From NCBI GenBank assembly GCA_023055505.1, contig JALIRH010000001.1, positions 9,736,467 to 9,800,466 of the forward strand: DNA of 64,000 nucleotides, given 5' to 3'. Below the pieces are notes generated by a model that ran no database searches, was not told the DNA's origin, and worked only from the letters and a program-made list of their open reading frames with translations. The position numbers and the translations under genes were made by a program. The number at the start of each line of letters is the position of its first letter. Position 1 is the first letter of the stretch. Below are positions 1 through 14,000 of this stretch, piece after piece. The DNA is from Callipepla californica brunnescens (lineage: Eukaryota > Chordata > Aves > Galliformes > Odontophoridae).

Positions 1-3000
1 TGTATTGTCTGTTTCTTCTCGTCTTTCACAGCTCACTTTGTGTGTTCCAGAATACATTTCCAGGAGATTTCCAGATAGAGTCTCTCAACTCCCCCTTTGA
101 CGGCACGTGCCACTTGACTTGGGCCACTTTAACACAGCAGTTTTCTTCTTTGGATATCCCTTCCTATGACTCTGAATCTGAGGAATCTCCAGGAAATGTT
201 AAGTGTTATATAATGAACGTAGCAAAATCAGAATGAAATTGTAAAGTGAAAAGTGTACCTACGAACATTTAGTGATAAAAATGTTTTGCAGGTTTGTAAG
301 GTTACCAGCAATTACGTATTGCATCCATGTCTAAACATTTCTTTGTGAAATTGAAAGATACTGCCAGCCTGCATTTTTCATCAGTATGAGTGGCTGCCAG
401 AAGCCTTCCTATGACTTCATTTCTGATTGTTAGCGCTGAAGGAAAGCTACATAATATCTACAAAGCTACAGTGGGAATGCAGTCAGAGAAAGCAGAGTAA
501 TTGATCATTTCACAGACATGGGGATTTCACCAAAGACAGACTTATGAATAGACAGTCTAAGGCAATAACAGCACTTAGAAACCTTGAAATTTAATGTTCT
601 CACACTTACAACAGCAAATGAAAGAAAGAAAAGCCATCTCTAGGACGGATAATCAAGTATCTCTAGATCAGACTGAGTTCAATGCTCCGAAGGCTTTGGA
701 TCTTGGAAGAGTGTGAAATGACTGTGAAAACAGATTGATCTGAACATCTTTTCTTGTGTGACAGTTTAATTCCATTGATTTTGACAAACTTATTCCAGAT
801 TTGTGCTAATGTAAGGTTAGAACATGGCTTTATCACTTACCAGCCCACAGCTGTCTGTAAAATATCCATCTCATAACACCTCACTGGCAACCACTTCCTT
901 TTTTCTCTTTTTTTTTTCCACCCATCAATATGCTCTTATGTAATCTGAAAATAGTGATTTAACTTGGACAGAACTGATTAGAAATGTCTGCTTCTCTTAG
1001 AAATGAGAGAAAATAAAATAGAAAATAGAAAATGCTGGCATCGGTAAAGCACTGGTCATCTTCAGTCTGTTCTGAGCACACACAATAAAAATAACTTCAA
1101 TATACAGGAATAAAGCCCCCACACTTCACTAAGAGATGCACTAGATGCACTAGTTTGCTAAGAAAGGCTTGCCTAGATTGGATTTCAGCATTACCACACT
1201 GGATATTACATTGTTGGATTTTTATCTGCTGTTCAAGGTAACGATCTCTTCAGCTGCCTGTAGTGGAGCCAGGTTTCGCTATAATGCAGTCTCCTCTCTT
1301 CCTGCAGTACTTCGGCAGCAACAGACTTTCCTCCCCCCCTCCTTGCTGTATCACAAAGGGTTGCATTTCTTCTCTGGAGAAGGTATCCGTGCAATGAAGG
1401 TGGAGAACATTGTTTTTCTCATAGCAGAAGCTGGGCAGAGAAATCTGTGTAGCAGCCTGTTAGCAAAGCTGAAGGAAGAGAATGGTTGCTTGGGCAATAT
1501 TCATTGCTTCAGTAGTTGTTCTTGCTCTCCATTAGGGAAACAGCAGCAAACTGGATAGAAACATCTCATCTGCTGGATGTTAACTGAGAGCTGTTAGCTG
1601 AAGGCCATTACCTTTATAAAGCACTGCAGTATAGGACTGTTAATGAGGGGATCCATAAAATTCCATAGACAGTGTGAAACTACCCCAAACAGGAACTTCT
1701 AAAGAAGGAGCACATAGAATCCTTTCCTCTTTATAGGGTTTAATTTCCAGTTCTCACTTTACTTTTCTGTGGGCTAAATGAAATATCTGAGTATCAGACG
1801 TCTCTGAATAGGTGTTTGACAAAGATCTCCTTTTTGGAGAAGATTTCTTGTTGGCTGATGTGTATTTTGGATACTGAGAAATATTTTTGATATTTCTTTC
1901 TGGTCTTTTCCTTCTCTGTATTAATCATTCTATGTGAGGTGTATTTCTGCCTGCACGAAAGGCTCAGAATGCCCCCTGTAGAATAACCTGTGCTGCAATT
2001 TGCCTTTGCCTGGGGATAGTGATGCAGGTTCAAATCCCTTTGCTATCCCACGAGGGTGCTCTAACAACTGATGGAATGATTTAGTAAGTGCACCCTGCAG
2101 AAGCACTGCCTCATCTGGCTGTAGTTTGGGCGGAGTGCAATCTGATATGTGTGGCTAAAGAATGCCTGCTGGATCGGACTTGGCTGAAAGATGGCAGGGA
2201 TCCTGAGCTTGTGAATCCTGAGGGATTTCCCCTGTTATTGGCTTCCATGTTATGACCTGAATCTAGGAATGCTTGCAAGATGACTCAGTTTATGGTTCTT
2301 TGCTGTTGGGAATTAAGTATCTGTAAGTGGTTAGGCACTTCCAGGATTAGGTTGCGGGAAAAAAAAGACAAAACTAAGGATGTGTTTGAAGGTCTTTATG
2401 TTTAAATTAGGTCTTTTTACAGATTATTAAACATCCAAAAGAGCTTTTGTGTCTAGCCCTGAGCACCTGAGTCTACAAACTCTTGTGCAAAATAAGGGGT
2501 TTTCATGAAATTTATCAAGCATGTTTACAGGATTAGACCCTAATTCCCTAATGTACCACAGTTTTGTGATTTTCTATGTGTTGAAACTACTTTTTAGTAC
2601 TAAAAGTGTTGCACTACCTTATGGTTGGAGATGACTGAGACAAATACTGCTTGAAGCTTCCTTCTTTCCCTGGGACAAAGCAGCTCATTTGAAGCCTTTT
2701 TTTCCCCCCAATACACTCCATACAAAGATGCGAGTACCTTCTTATAACTGACTTTAACAAATTCTGGCATTTATTTCCATGAGTGCATGGAATGACACGT
2801 AGATGTTTAAACCCCACACATTTTTGAAGCCTGAAACTGCGTTTGTAATTGCATATGAAATCTATCTTTTGTAAGTGCAGACTTTTTACAAAGAAGTACA
2901 CCACAAAATTTCATTTGCAATTTACTTTTCAGCTTATATTTTTCACTGTTGCGTTTATGATTTCACTGCTCTTGTTCCCAAGAGCACAAATGAAAATAAT

Positions 3001-3755
3001 TTTCATAATTGCAAGCTGCAAAACATGTTTTGTCTGCCAACGTATTGATAGTCTTTACAAATAATATACATTTATTACACAGATTTTCAAAGCATTTTTT
3101 TTTTTCTGTGTGAGCTCTTTCTATCTCTGTGGGAACACTTTCTTGCTAATAACGCATAGACACTTATTCTGTTACACACAATTAGTAAATAAACAAGTCG
3201 ATCGGTTATATGAAAATGGTGCTGTTCAAAAATCCAGCCCCTATTGGAAGTGGCTAACAAAAGCATTCACCCAGTTTCATCCTACAGCAAATGACTTCAG
3301 TATTAGTTGCAGCTGCTCAGCTTTTCAGCGTGTCTTTCTCGGCCTGATGTGTCCTTTAAGAGGCAATGACACATATTGCTGCACGTGTTCAGTTGCTCTA
3401 CCTTTGTGCTGCAGTTCTTTACTCCGTAAAATGTTCTCGGTGCACAAAAGCAGCTGCTGAAGAAACCACTTCGGACTGAGGGTGAAAGAACTGATGGCAG
3501 CACCAATGAGGAACTCCAGTAGAGGCTGAGAGTGAGACAGTGCAGAGACACCAAAGGAGCTTCTATGAGAAACAAAAATATCAGCATTATTGCCTGTCAT
3601 CAGAACCCCAGGTGAGACCGAAAAGCCACTTTCTGGCTGTAGATCTATGGGGCTGTTATGATAAACTTGAAAGGGTTCACCTTAGATGATGAAATAAGAC
3701 TATTTTGCAATACCAGCTGTTTTCTACTTCCCTCACCACTGATGATAACGATAGC

Positions 3756-3781
3756 TTTTTTTTTTTTTTTTTTTTTTTTTT
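3756..3781. repeat. Poly-T run (26 T)
   Basis: Uninterrupted homopolymer with no recognisable mobile element beside it. Confidence 0.97.
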
Positions 3782-4108
3782 GCAACAGCAACAAAATAAT
3801 TCTGGGGGGAGTTGTCTGTACCTTTTGGAAGTTTCATAGCTGATTGCGAAGTGAATGAATTAAAAATGCCAATACAAGCAGGCTTCAGAAATGTCTGTAG
3901 CTGCCTAAGTCATCAGTGCCTCCTGAAAGTGGTGGCGGAAAGCCAAACAAATAAAAACTGATACTTGCTACTTAATTTACAGCCTTATATTTAAATATAT
4001 TTTATTCTAATCGTTTGTAGAGAGAGATTTACCCTGGAAGAGCCCTAAAAGCTCCATGTGAAACATGCACAGTTAGTTCTGTCAGAGCTCCGACTTTATT
4101 TCAGGCAG

Positions 4109-4124
4109 TTTTTTTTTTTTTTTT
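4109..4124. repeat. Poly-T run (16 T)
   Basis: Uninterrupted homopolymer. Confidence 0.95.
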
Positions 4125-6417
4125 GCATTGCTCTAGCCATACAGCGATCTGTAAAGGGAACCTACTCTGATACAGTTTGAAAAGTGCATTTTGTACTTGG
4201 CTCTCCCTTTGATCGAATTAATCTGGGCTTTTTTGTAGTTCTAAATGAGGCCTATGGGCTGACAATGTAGCTGTTTAAAGGGGATTTTAGGGGATAATAG
4301 CCAATGCAAATAGTGCCATGAGAATGGCAACTTGCTTTTGCACTTTCAATCACATAATAACAGCAAAGAAAGCTTTTAAAATGAATTGAAATTTTGTGGC
4401 ATGCCATCTGGGATTATTTGGGGAAACAGTTCTGAATACTATGGTTGTGTAAAAGAATGGTACTATGGGGCACTCTTAAGCTGACATGTTTCAGATGGCA
4501 CCCTTATGCTAACTGCTGCAAAGTTGGCTAGCATTTTTTTTATTATTTTCTTTCTTCTGGATTATCTGCAAAAAATTCTCTTTGCTGGTATTTGGGCCTG
4601 AAAAACTTTTCTATTGTTAAAGAATTCAATTCAAACCCCTTGCAGCTGCTGATCCCTTTATTGTTCCAAATGTTATGTATACGCGTCTCAGATGAATGTA
4701 GCCAAGCCTTTTAGTGCCTTAATAGGTGTCTGTATAAAGGTCATTTATTCTGCAGTACTTGTTTTAACAAAAGTTTATACACAAACAACAACTACAGCTA
4801 AAACATTCACATTAATCAATGTTCCTTGCAGTGTAAAATGCAGAGAGAAAAAAACGTAACTGGAGAAAAGTATGTCCAAACATGAGAACTCTGTGTTTAA
4901 CAGTGAGGCAGCAGATATTTTAGACTCCATCATCAAAAGCTGCATGAAAAATCATTTCAAAGCTGTTCTGTGCTAGAATGGATGATTCTCGACTTTTCAG
5001 AACAGGCATGGTTTGAGTGAGGTCACTGAAAGATTTAGTACATTGGAATCAGTGGAAATGTGGAAAAAATATATATGTGATTTCCCCAGTCCAATTAGTT
5101 TTGGAGCTGAGCTTTAGGCTAACCAGCACCTTGACATTTCAGTTGACATAGCTGCCTTTCTTTTTCCCTTTCCCTTTGTCTGAGTTCCAACTGGCTGCCC
5201 TTATAAACACTCCTGGAGGAATTAGGGTGCCTGTAAGTCAGGTATCTTAGATGAGAAGAATTGAGCACACTCCACTGGCATGCAAGATTTTTCTTTTTAT
5301 AGAAACATTAAAATGCCATCTGTAAGGTTTAGGAATGTAGGTCGTGTCCATGGAGAGTTTAAATTTGAAGTTATGACAGATGTTGGATGGTGAATTAAAA
5401 ATTTGGCTCCAAGTCTGTAAATTAACCTGGTTCCATTGACTTTCCTGGAGTTAGTTCTGCTGACACACATGTAATGAGATCAGATTCCTACTATCTAAGT
5501 ACTCAGTTGAGTGCTACGGAATATAAATCCATCAGTGAAATGAAGGATGGGGCTTGTCAGGAACATAATGTCTGAGCTACGGTGGGTGCACACGAGGAGC
5601 AGGGCCAAAGAAGCCCAACTACTTGATCTCTGACAGAAGAAATCACACAGCAAACTGTGTTCATGTATTTGTTCCTTGGTATTTTTTCTCATTCTTAATA
5701 GTAAAGGATTGTGCTCCAATCATTAAATGTGTAATTTTTAAAAATAATAGAATATAAATTAAGCTATTCCTCCTGCTGCTGCAGGATGAATGTCTCTCAG
5801 ATCATTAACTAGGACAGTTCAGTTGCACTGTAATGCTACCTGTAAGACAGAGCCTGGCTGAAGCTACTTCTTGCAGGACCTCACTGAGCACCGTCAGTTC
5901 TACTGCAGCCAAATGCAAATAGATGGAACATGCAGCGTTTGGAAAGTTGATGGGGTACGTGCCTTGCAGCTGACATTGTTAATCTCACAGGCAGCCACAT
6001 ACTGCTGTAGTTGTAGCTTCCAGGTGGTCTTCAAAACTAGTCACATATATAATGCTTTGTAATAATCCCATTTGGCAACAACACAGACCCAGCTAACTGG
6101 TGTTAGGTCCTCAGCCAAGGGAAATGTCTGCAGTGTTGCCAGGGAAGATAAGGTGCCAATCACCAGTGACATGCCTGGCCAAAATCCCAAATCACATAAC
6201 CCAAATCCTTGTTTTGGTGGATAAATCCCATTGCCATAAATACTCTGAATATTTAATAATGACAGTACAGTGATCCTGCGTGGGAGATGCTGAGTGGCTG
6301 TGGTGTGGCACTGCGAAGTGCTCCGTGGGATTAACAGAAGGAGAAAGGGAATGGAATGTTTGGAAACAGAGAGAAAAGGTTTCTTCCTTCTGATAAATCT
6401 AGCTTTAATGAGACTAA

Positions 6418-6480
6418 TAAAAAAATAATGAAGTAAAACAGAAAAACAAAACAAACAAACAAAACAACAAAAAACACACG
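6418..6480. repeat. A-rich simple repeat with (AAAC)n
   Basis: A low-complexity stretch dominated by AAAC/AAC units. A minus-strand open frame across it is an artefact. Confidence 0.9.
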
Positions 6481-6764
6481 CTGCCAATCATGGAGGCATG
6501 GATTTTTCCTATATGTGAAACAGAATTTCTCATCTGTTGAGCTCAGCCCACCTTGGAAGGTGGACTCCAGTAGGCAGTGTCCACTACAGAAGCAAGGTGC
6601 CACCGATTAGCTGCTTGGTGGTTTATTACATCATAGAAGAAGTGTAGCTCTTGGCCTGCATACCTGCTGCTACTTGCAGGAATTTAGGGGCAACAGCATC
6701 TCACATCAGGTTCTTGAAAGTATTCTGAGTAATGTTTTGCCCTACAACAGGACATATTACTATG

Positions 6765-6834
6765 TGTTTGGGGTTTTTTGTTTGTTTGCTTGCTTGTTTT
6801 TGATTTATTTTTATTTTTTATTTTTTATTTTTTA
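6765..6834. repeat. T-rich simple repeat, TTTG and TTTTA units
   Basis: GTTT/GCTT units pass into ATTTTTT units, a low-complexity tract. Confidence 0.9.
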
Positions 6835-9800
6835 AAGGAAAGATGCTATTAGGGTAGTTTGTGTTTGTGCATATCACCTGACTTTGATCTGTGCCAGATT
6901 GTGCATGGAGATTCAGAAACTCAATGCGAAAGGCAAACTACTCAAGGTATGCCTAACAAATGAAGTCACGGGGTATTAATGATGTTCAATAAAAAATCCA
7001 TATACTGCTGTTACTTAATGTAACATATATTGAATTTAAATCTAGGAGTGAAACATACAAAAGGAAACGTACTATTGAGAAGCAGGAATCTTACCTCCAA
7101 CCCATCTAGCTTTCTGGCTGCTGTGCAGCATGGAAGATGAGGGTAACTGCTACAGCACTACAGAAGCTGCTGACATTTATAGTGCTCCCACTGAGCAATA
7201 GGTACTTCTGTAAACAAATTGATCCACCAGTGAAATTGGACTCCAGGAATTTTTCTCTCACCCCAGTACTGCTAATTCTCTCCTCTGTCTCATGATACAA
7301 TATGTCAGTTTTAATGGAAAGGACCAGCGCTCCCATCAATAGTATGTGTCACGCAGGAGATCAAACCTGATCATAGGCTGTTGAAGTTGCTTTATTGTAT
7401 TATTTATGTCATGAGGAAGAGGCTATCCTCTGCCTATTTTTATTTTCATTTAATCCTTCTCCATTCTTTTACACTAATATAATAACAAGAGAAGCTGAGA
7501 TTTCTACAGACTTACCTAATATTCACATACTTTCTGTATTATCTATGTTGAAACTTAACCCCAGTGTTACAGAGTGACTTGACCATGCTATTTCCAAATA
7601 TCAATCTGTTTTAAATCAGGTAATTGCCTTATCAACTCTGAGAACAATATTCCTTGTTCTGGATAGTTTACTTAATATAAAATCATGTTTGTTTTTTTTT
7701 TTAATGTGAATATGTGAAATGCTTGTCGGATGCTGTTATGCCCATATCAAGCCTGCTCTCATAAAATAAGTAATCAGTCAAATTCATAGTGTATTTGCTG
7801 CCAAACCCTTAGCTTGGTTAAATTGTCTGCATTCTTTTATCTTGCTCTTCACATTGTAAACCTGACCTCATTAATGCAGCAGGTGTAGGTGCAAATAGAT
7901 CAGTCCTATCCCCCAAACAACACCCACAAACTTGCAACTTGTTTCATCACTAAATCAGCTATGAGTGGTTCTATGGAAACAAGAAAAATAACAACAATTA
8001 ATAACAAACATAGATACATAAAACCAATGGAAATAAGAAATAAAACAAAAATATTCTGAAACAATGATTCCAAGCTTAATGCTGGAGTGATCAGTAGCAC
8101 AAAACATACACAGACTGTGAAGAACAGTGGTCATCTGATCAGAAGTTTATCAGAAGTTTAAAAACTCCAACAAACGCTCAGCAACACAGATTTTCTGAGT
8201 GGTGGTAGGCAACTTTAAATTTTGGAGGATAAATTTGTTAAATGTTGTGTTTTTGCGTACAGACTCACACAATATAATTAATCTTTGAGAACACTGTGTT
8301 TTTCTAATGCAGCAAAGCTAATGGTTACAATGCATAAAAGTAGTGAAATGCCCAGAATATATGTAATTATTTTGTCGCTCACAGCTCAATTACTTTAGTT
8401 CAGCATCAACAATGCATTTTTTCCTTAATACAGTAACTCTTAATACAGTAATCCTTTTATTAAAAATGTACACACACAAGAAATAAATAAAATAATTAAA
8501 TAAATCAAACCCAAATCCCACAAAACTCTGCAGCAGAAAAAGGCTCCCATTGAATTGTTTGCAGCATACTGGAAGCAGCTGGCAGGCTGTGGAGGAATTG
8601 CAGAAGTGTTGCTGTTACTTAATATTTTCACAGCGTTAGTCTCCAAATTCATGGATTATTTTGTCGAATTGCTATTGTGGATGTTTCACAAGCATCTAGT
8701 GATATATGGGCCCTGCACTGATAGCTTAAATATTGCTAATGCTGCCAGGGCACTGGAGAGTGTTTTTGCAGCAAACTGACCACCCACAGGTTCTCTTTAC
8801 AGGAGTTTTGAGTTGGATGTTGTTGTTCACCTCCCCTTTCCCCAGTCACATTAGGAATGTCTATTCTTCTGTGGATAAAAGGGTCATAAGGGATGGTTTT
8901 CAAACTGTTTCTGGCTCCTGCCTCAGTCCCTTAGCAGTATTAAGAGGTATACAAGACCCAGGAGACACTTTATCACACCTGTGCTTGAAGTAGATGGAAA
9001 GGGCTCTACTCTCACAGTCTTCCATGAGGGTAAATTCATGTAGACTCCTGTTGTTAACAGGGATAGTAAGGACCATCTGTCTAATACCGTGGGGATTATA
9101 GGCAGAAAAGTGTTCTCTTAGGTGTGTCATTGCAGTCCTCATTGCTGTTTAACTTCTGGAGGGTGAAACAGGGTTGTAGAGTCCTCTTTATCTCCTGATA
9201 GTTAATACTATGTTTTTCCATGATGTGTCACAGAGTAAACTGAGTGCGTGCAGGTTTTTGGTTTACCGTTCAAGGTGAGTGTAATGGTTTAAAAGTTACT
9301 GACCCCTGTGATTGGATATAGGAACACCGGTGTTCCCTTGTGACTCTGACCACAACGGATTCTCTATGACATAGATAATATTTGCCATAAATTCACCCTT
9401 GTACCTACAGAATTCGGAGTTTTCATTTTCTGGTATAATTCACAGATGCTATAATCCAAAACTGCGTAATGGAATGACCCCTCAAAAAAGTAATAATAAT
9501 AATTAAAAAAAAATCCTATTTGAAGTTTTGTTTACCTTGAATTCATGTGAATGTTTTTCATTTTGTACTTCACAACTCAAGTACAAATGAGCAGCACAAT
9601 TTCCCCTGTGGAAATCTCTACGTAGCTGGCATGAAATCTTCTGGGGACTTACTCTGGGCACAGTTGTGTTTAGCTGATTGCAGCCTGCCAATCTAACTTA
9701 CTTGCTGTGTATCTGTGTATCTAACTGATCCTATACCCAGTTCTCATTCCTATGAGTGCAGGTATTGCAGTAGTGCATAGTACACATATACAAGTTGGTG

Positions 9801-10958
9801 CTCCTTTGAGGGGACATGGTGATGCCCTTTGGTCAGGAGAGAATTCCTGCAAGGGTTGGAGGGCAAACAGGTCTCAGGGAGGGCACTTGAGCCCATACAT
9901 GACATCAACTAGAAACTGAAGGGGGTTTTGAACTCTCATTTACCTTGGGAGAGGAATTGTTTTTTAATGTACTGAAGGCTGAATTAATTATTGAACTGTT
10001 GAAAGGGAGGCTACCAATCACTAGACAAGTGAAGACAAGACTATTCTGTGACCTTGAATGACTACAGGATTTGTTGCCAGTTCAATTTAGCATTTGATTT
10101 GTTGCTGATGTTGCTTCTTTTCAGAAGCATTGGAGTCAAGCAGTAAAAACATAGAACACGTACTGAAACATTGCTTATTAGGTCAGCAAGAGTTTAGGTG
10201 GCGGTTGCTAATGTAACGTTTCACTTTGCTAAATGCACCGTGGAACGGTACTGAGAGTTGGCATTGTCATTAGGTGCTGGACTTGAAAAGTCTCAGTTCT
10301 CAAATCACATATTTTTGCTCTGGTGAGTTATTATAGCTTATGATAGTAGTAGGACCTTGTCCTCTGTGAGGATAGGCAGTAAGGAAGTAGGCAAGCTTGG
10401 TGCTATGCTGAATAGCAAGCAGACCCAGTTGCCTCTTTGTTCAGTTTTCTGAGACTCTTACCTCCTCAATTAGTAATTCCTGATAAAGAAGAAAGCTCAA
10501 GTCTCTACTATGATGTGAGAAACACCATACTTCGGTCTTTTATTGCTCTAGTCAAACTCATTTCTCTTCTTCTCAGAGGAAGGGAGCATGAAAGTTATCA
10601 CATTGCTAGTTTATTCTTTAACAGCTTTCGTTTAAGTTGATGTGGGTCTGAAGATCAGTATTTCCTCTCCATGAACTATCTTACACGTACAGCGTTCTAA
10701 GTAGGAAAAACCTTTCTGTCTAAATTACATCCAGCAAAGCACTGACAGACAAGTTGTGTGTCTTACTACACCTGGCTGATACTGAAAGCTCTCAAACTGT
10801 CACTAGACATGAAATATGCGTCAGCGTGCACTGATGTATTGTAACTGCTGTTGGAGCTCAACTGCATATGGATCTTAGAAGATATGGATCTCTAATTTCA
10901 GAGACCTTACATTATTCTTATATTTGTTTCTTCATATCCAGGTATCTTAAACATGGAG

Positions 10959-11010
10959 ATCACAGAATTGTAGGGGTTGGAAATGACCTCCAGAGATGAT
11001 CAAGATGAGA
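10959..11010 (-). mobile_element. CR1 LINE 3'-end fragment (very short)
   Basis: Read on the plus strand, ATCACAGAATTGTAGGGGTT followed by GGAAATGACCTCCAGAGATGATC is the reverse complement of the CR1 terminal segment. Only about 50 bp survive, consistent with extreme 5' truncation. Confidence 0.65.
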
Positions 11011-14000
11011 GTGTGTTATGTAGGCTGAGCTCTCAGGTCTTCTGAAAATGCAGAATTGTAAAAATTCAGTTTTGGTTTGTCATGCTTCACGCCAACAGGT
11101 ATCAGCATTACCGTGCCTTTTTATTGTTTAGGGTCTGCTCCTGCCCACCTTTGCTGTCTCTGATTGAGACAAGTCAATGGCACAACACACACGCAGATAC
11201 ACATAGCTTTAACACATACTGTTTTGAAAAATAGCCATAGAGAACTACTTCTTTTCTGGTCATGATAATGAAGTCATAGTGCTAGATTAAACAGTGCTTA
11301 TCTAGTGATACAGTATTAGGTAACAACAGTGCCTGGGAAGTGAACGGAAAATATAAAGCACTCTAAGTGTAGCTGATTCTGATGGCAAGAAAACTTAAGC
11401 ACTGGTAGCTACACTCTTCTTAAATAAAGGCTACCCTCCTTGTCTGTAGTTCACTGGCTTGATCCTTTGAAGGAAAATAGCTGTAAGTGTAACTTTATAG
11501 AAATTTACGGAAAAAAAAAAAGAAAAACCACCAAAATTAAGCCACTCTGTGGCAGTGACTTTTAAGTCAAGTTAATATGGTACCTGTAAGGAGAATGAGG
11601 TTTTCTCAATTCTTTTGAAGCATTAAAACCAAAATACTTCTACTGGTGTCTAGAGATTAGATCTAAATTCGTAGTTACTCCCATAGATAACAGATATACA
11701 AAACGCCTTTGTGTCTTCTTCACAAACATTTCCTTCTTGATTACTTGCATGCCACGCACAAGCTGTGAATTGTAGCAAAAACATAGGCTCTGATCATAAA
11801 TAGGTGGAACTCCCATGTTATCTGAACAGAATAGCTCAACATCTGAATCCAACTACAGACTTTCAAAATTCACATTTTAGTTGTCTGTATGCTTACATCC
11901 TCGATCAGCCCTATCTGACAGGGGTGATCTGAGTGTATCTGACCCCTGGGGACATCACTGAATTCAGACACGGAGCAAAATACAAGGAAATTTGCATTTT
12001 CACTATTTTATATGTGCAGCAGCAAAGACATTCTTATTGCTATCTTTTCCTTTTTTCAGGGAGAAAATAATTTCTTCCTTACTTGGAAATTTTATTGAGA
12101 TTTTCCCATTTCTGATCCCATGTGCCATGACCTAGCAGGCAGTTCACAGCCTTCTATTCATTTTTCAAGATCTCTCACTTTCTAGGAGTAAAATTTAGAA
12201 AAAAATAAAAATAAAAATGAGATCATATCCTTCTAAAGTAGTTGGACTAATTTTAGAAAATTGTAGGTGCAGATAAATGGGGAAAGTTTAACCGGGCATT
12301 CTACACAAAGACAAGTGCAAAGCACAGGAGATGTCTCACTTCTCTCCAGAAGTTGATAACCACAAAACACTAAGATTTTAGTCATCAATTTAAAGTTGTC
12401 TTCTTCAGAAAAGCAGTAATATCCAGGAACTAAATAATTGGTGCTGCAATGTTCTGACTTCATATGATAGACAGTGGTTATGAGGAAGTAAACATCTTGA
12501 CACTTGATACTCAGACATCAGATGCCCATGCACTGCATAGTGCTCTACTGCACTGGCACCTTGAAAGAGAGATGCAGACATCCTGTTGCATGTGTATGTA
12601 AAATAAATGAGTAAATATTCTCCAGTGCTACAGATCATCACGGAAAAGTTGGACTTGAGAACAGAAGTTGCCAGGCAAAAGGCAAAGAAGGATTTTTATT
12701 GCATTGTTTAGTGCAGACATTTGTGAAGAAATATGTGAAATAAGCAGGTTTATATTGCTGCTGCTGCTGCAGAGTATATTTGCACTGTATGCATTAAAAA
12801 ACAATTCAACAGAAGTTAACTCTTGAGGGTGTTATACTCACTGTTGCTAAGATTAGCAAGAAAGTAGTCATATAAATGTTGGCTCTGTGACACACGAGCA
12901 AGCGTCTTACTGAGCGTATCTACTTGCAGTTATTGCTGCATTATGTTACTGATGGAAATAAACCCAGATTGGAACAGAAGCCCAGTATCAGAGTTGTAGT
13001 TTAGGTGAAAATCATAAAGCTTATGGATTGGGTTGACCCTGGCCAGCAACCAAGAACCTATCCAGCTGCCTTCTGTCTTCCTTCTCCTACAGTGTAGGGA
13101 GAAAATAGCAGGAAGATGAACAGACTTGTGGGTCAAGACAAAGATACTTTAACAGGCAAAGCAAAAGCTGAACAAGCAAGCAAAGAAAATGTAGCATTTA
13201 TTTTATTTCCCACTTCCTGGAAGTCAGGGTGTCAGTACACGTAATGGTTACTTGGGAAGACAAATGACAAAACCACGAATGTCCCCTCTTTCTCATTTCC
13301 TGGAGCTGTTGCTGCTGGGCACATCGTCGTGTGGTATGAGATATCCCTATGGTCAGTTCAGGTCAGCTGTCCCAGGTGTATGCCCTCCCAGTTTCTTGCC
13401 TTCCCTTAGTCTACTTGCTGATGGGAGGCAGAGTGAGGAAAAAGTGAAAGCCCTGCTTAGACACAGCCAAAGCACTGGTTTTTCAACCTTGTTTTAGTCA
13501 CAAATCCAAACTATATCATACAGGCTATGATGAATTCCACCACAGCCAGATCCAGTACAGCCTACCAGTACAGAAGAAGTAGGGAATGAAGGATTCAACA
13601 GAGATTTGCACCTCCCCCTCCCTTTTGTGTTGCTGCTTGAAAAAGTAGTGCTTTTGATAAGCCAAGACATGCACATCAATATTTGGTGCTCTTCTCTGAC
13701 AGAAAATGAGTGAAGGTTCTACGCTGGCTTTTGTGTCCAGACATCCTGACTGCAGCCATCTGAATCTCTTCTGCAATATCAGATGTCACATCTCTTCTTT
13801 TGAAGAACAGTAATTCCATAGGACATGCTGAAGCAAATTGAGCAGGAGTGTAGGTTCAGCTTTAATAAAAAAGACAGTAGCAGTACTTGCAATGTGCCAT
13901 GTTTTCATCAGATGTATTAAAACAGACCAAATGCAGTGTATAACTTCTGCCTTATTCATGTCAGAAGAAGTTACATATGCAAAATGTTCACGTAAAAGCA

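Larger units (their letters stand above)
1..10958. other. Intergenic, mostly unique sequence
   Basis: Apart from the homopolymer and simple-repeat tracts listed separately, I see no CR1 copy, RNA gene or coding exon. Open frames are short (129 residues at most), lack recognisable domains and have no splice support. A perfect octamer ATGCAAAT lies at 4304-4311 within an AT-rich, low-repeat block (about 4180-4480) that could be a conserved element. A perfect 16-bp palindrome lies at 9321-9336. Confidence 0.75.

Noticed and set aside
42..236. 64-residue open frame after a pyrimidine-rich CAG, beside a GGCACGTGCC palindrome at 102-111
   Set aside because: It could be an exon of an upstream gene, but it begins at GTG, has no recognisable domain and has no partner exon in the window.
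1169..1558. 129-residue plus-strand open frame
   Set aside because: No known domain, Cys/Ser-rich random look, no promoter or splice support.
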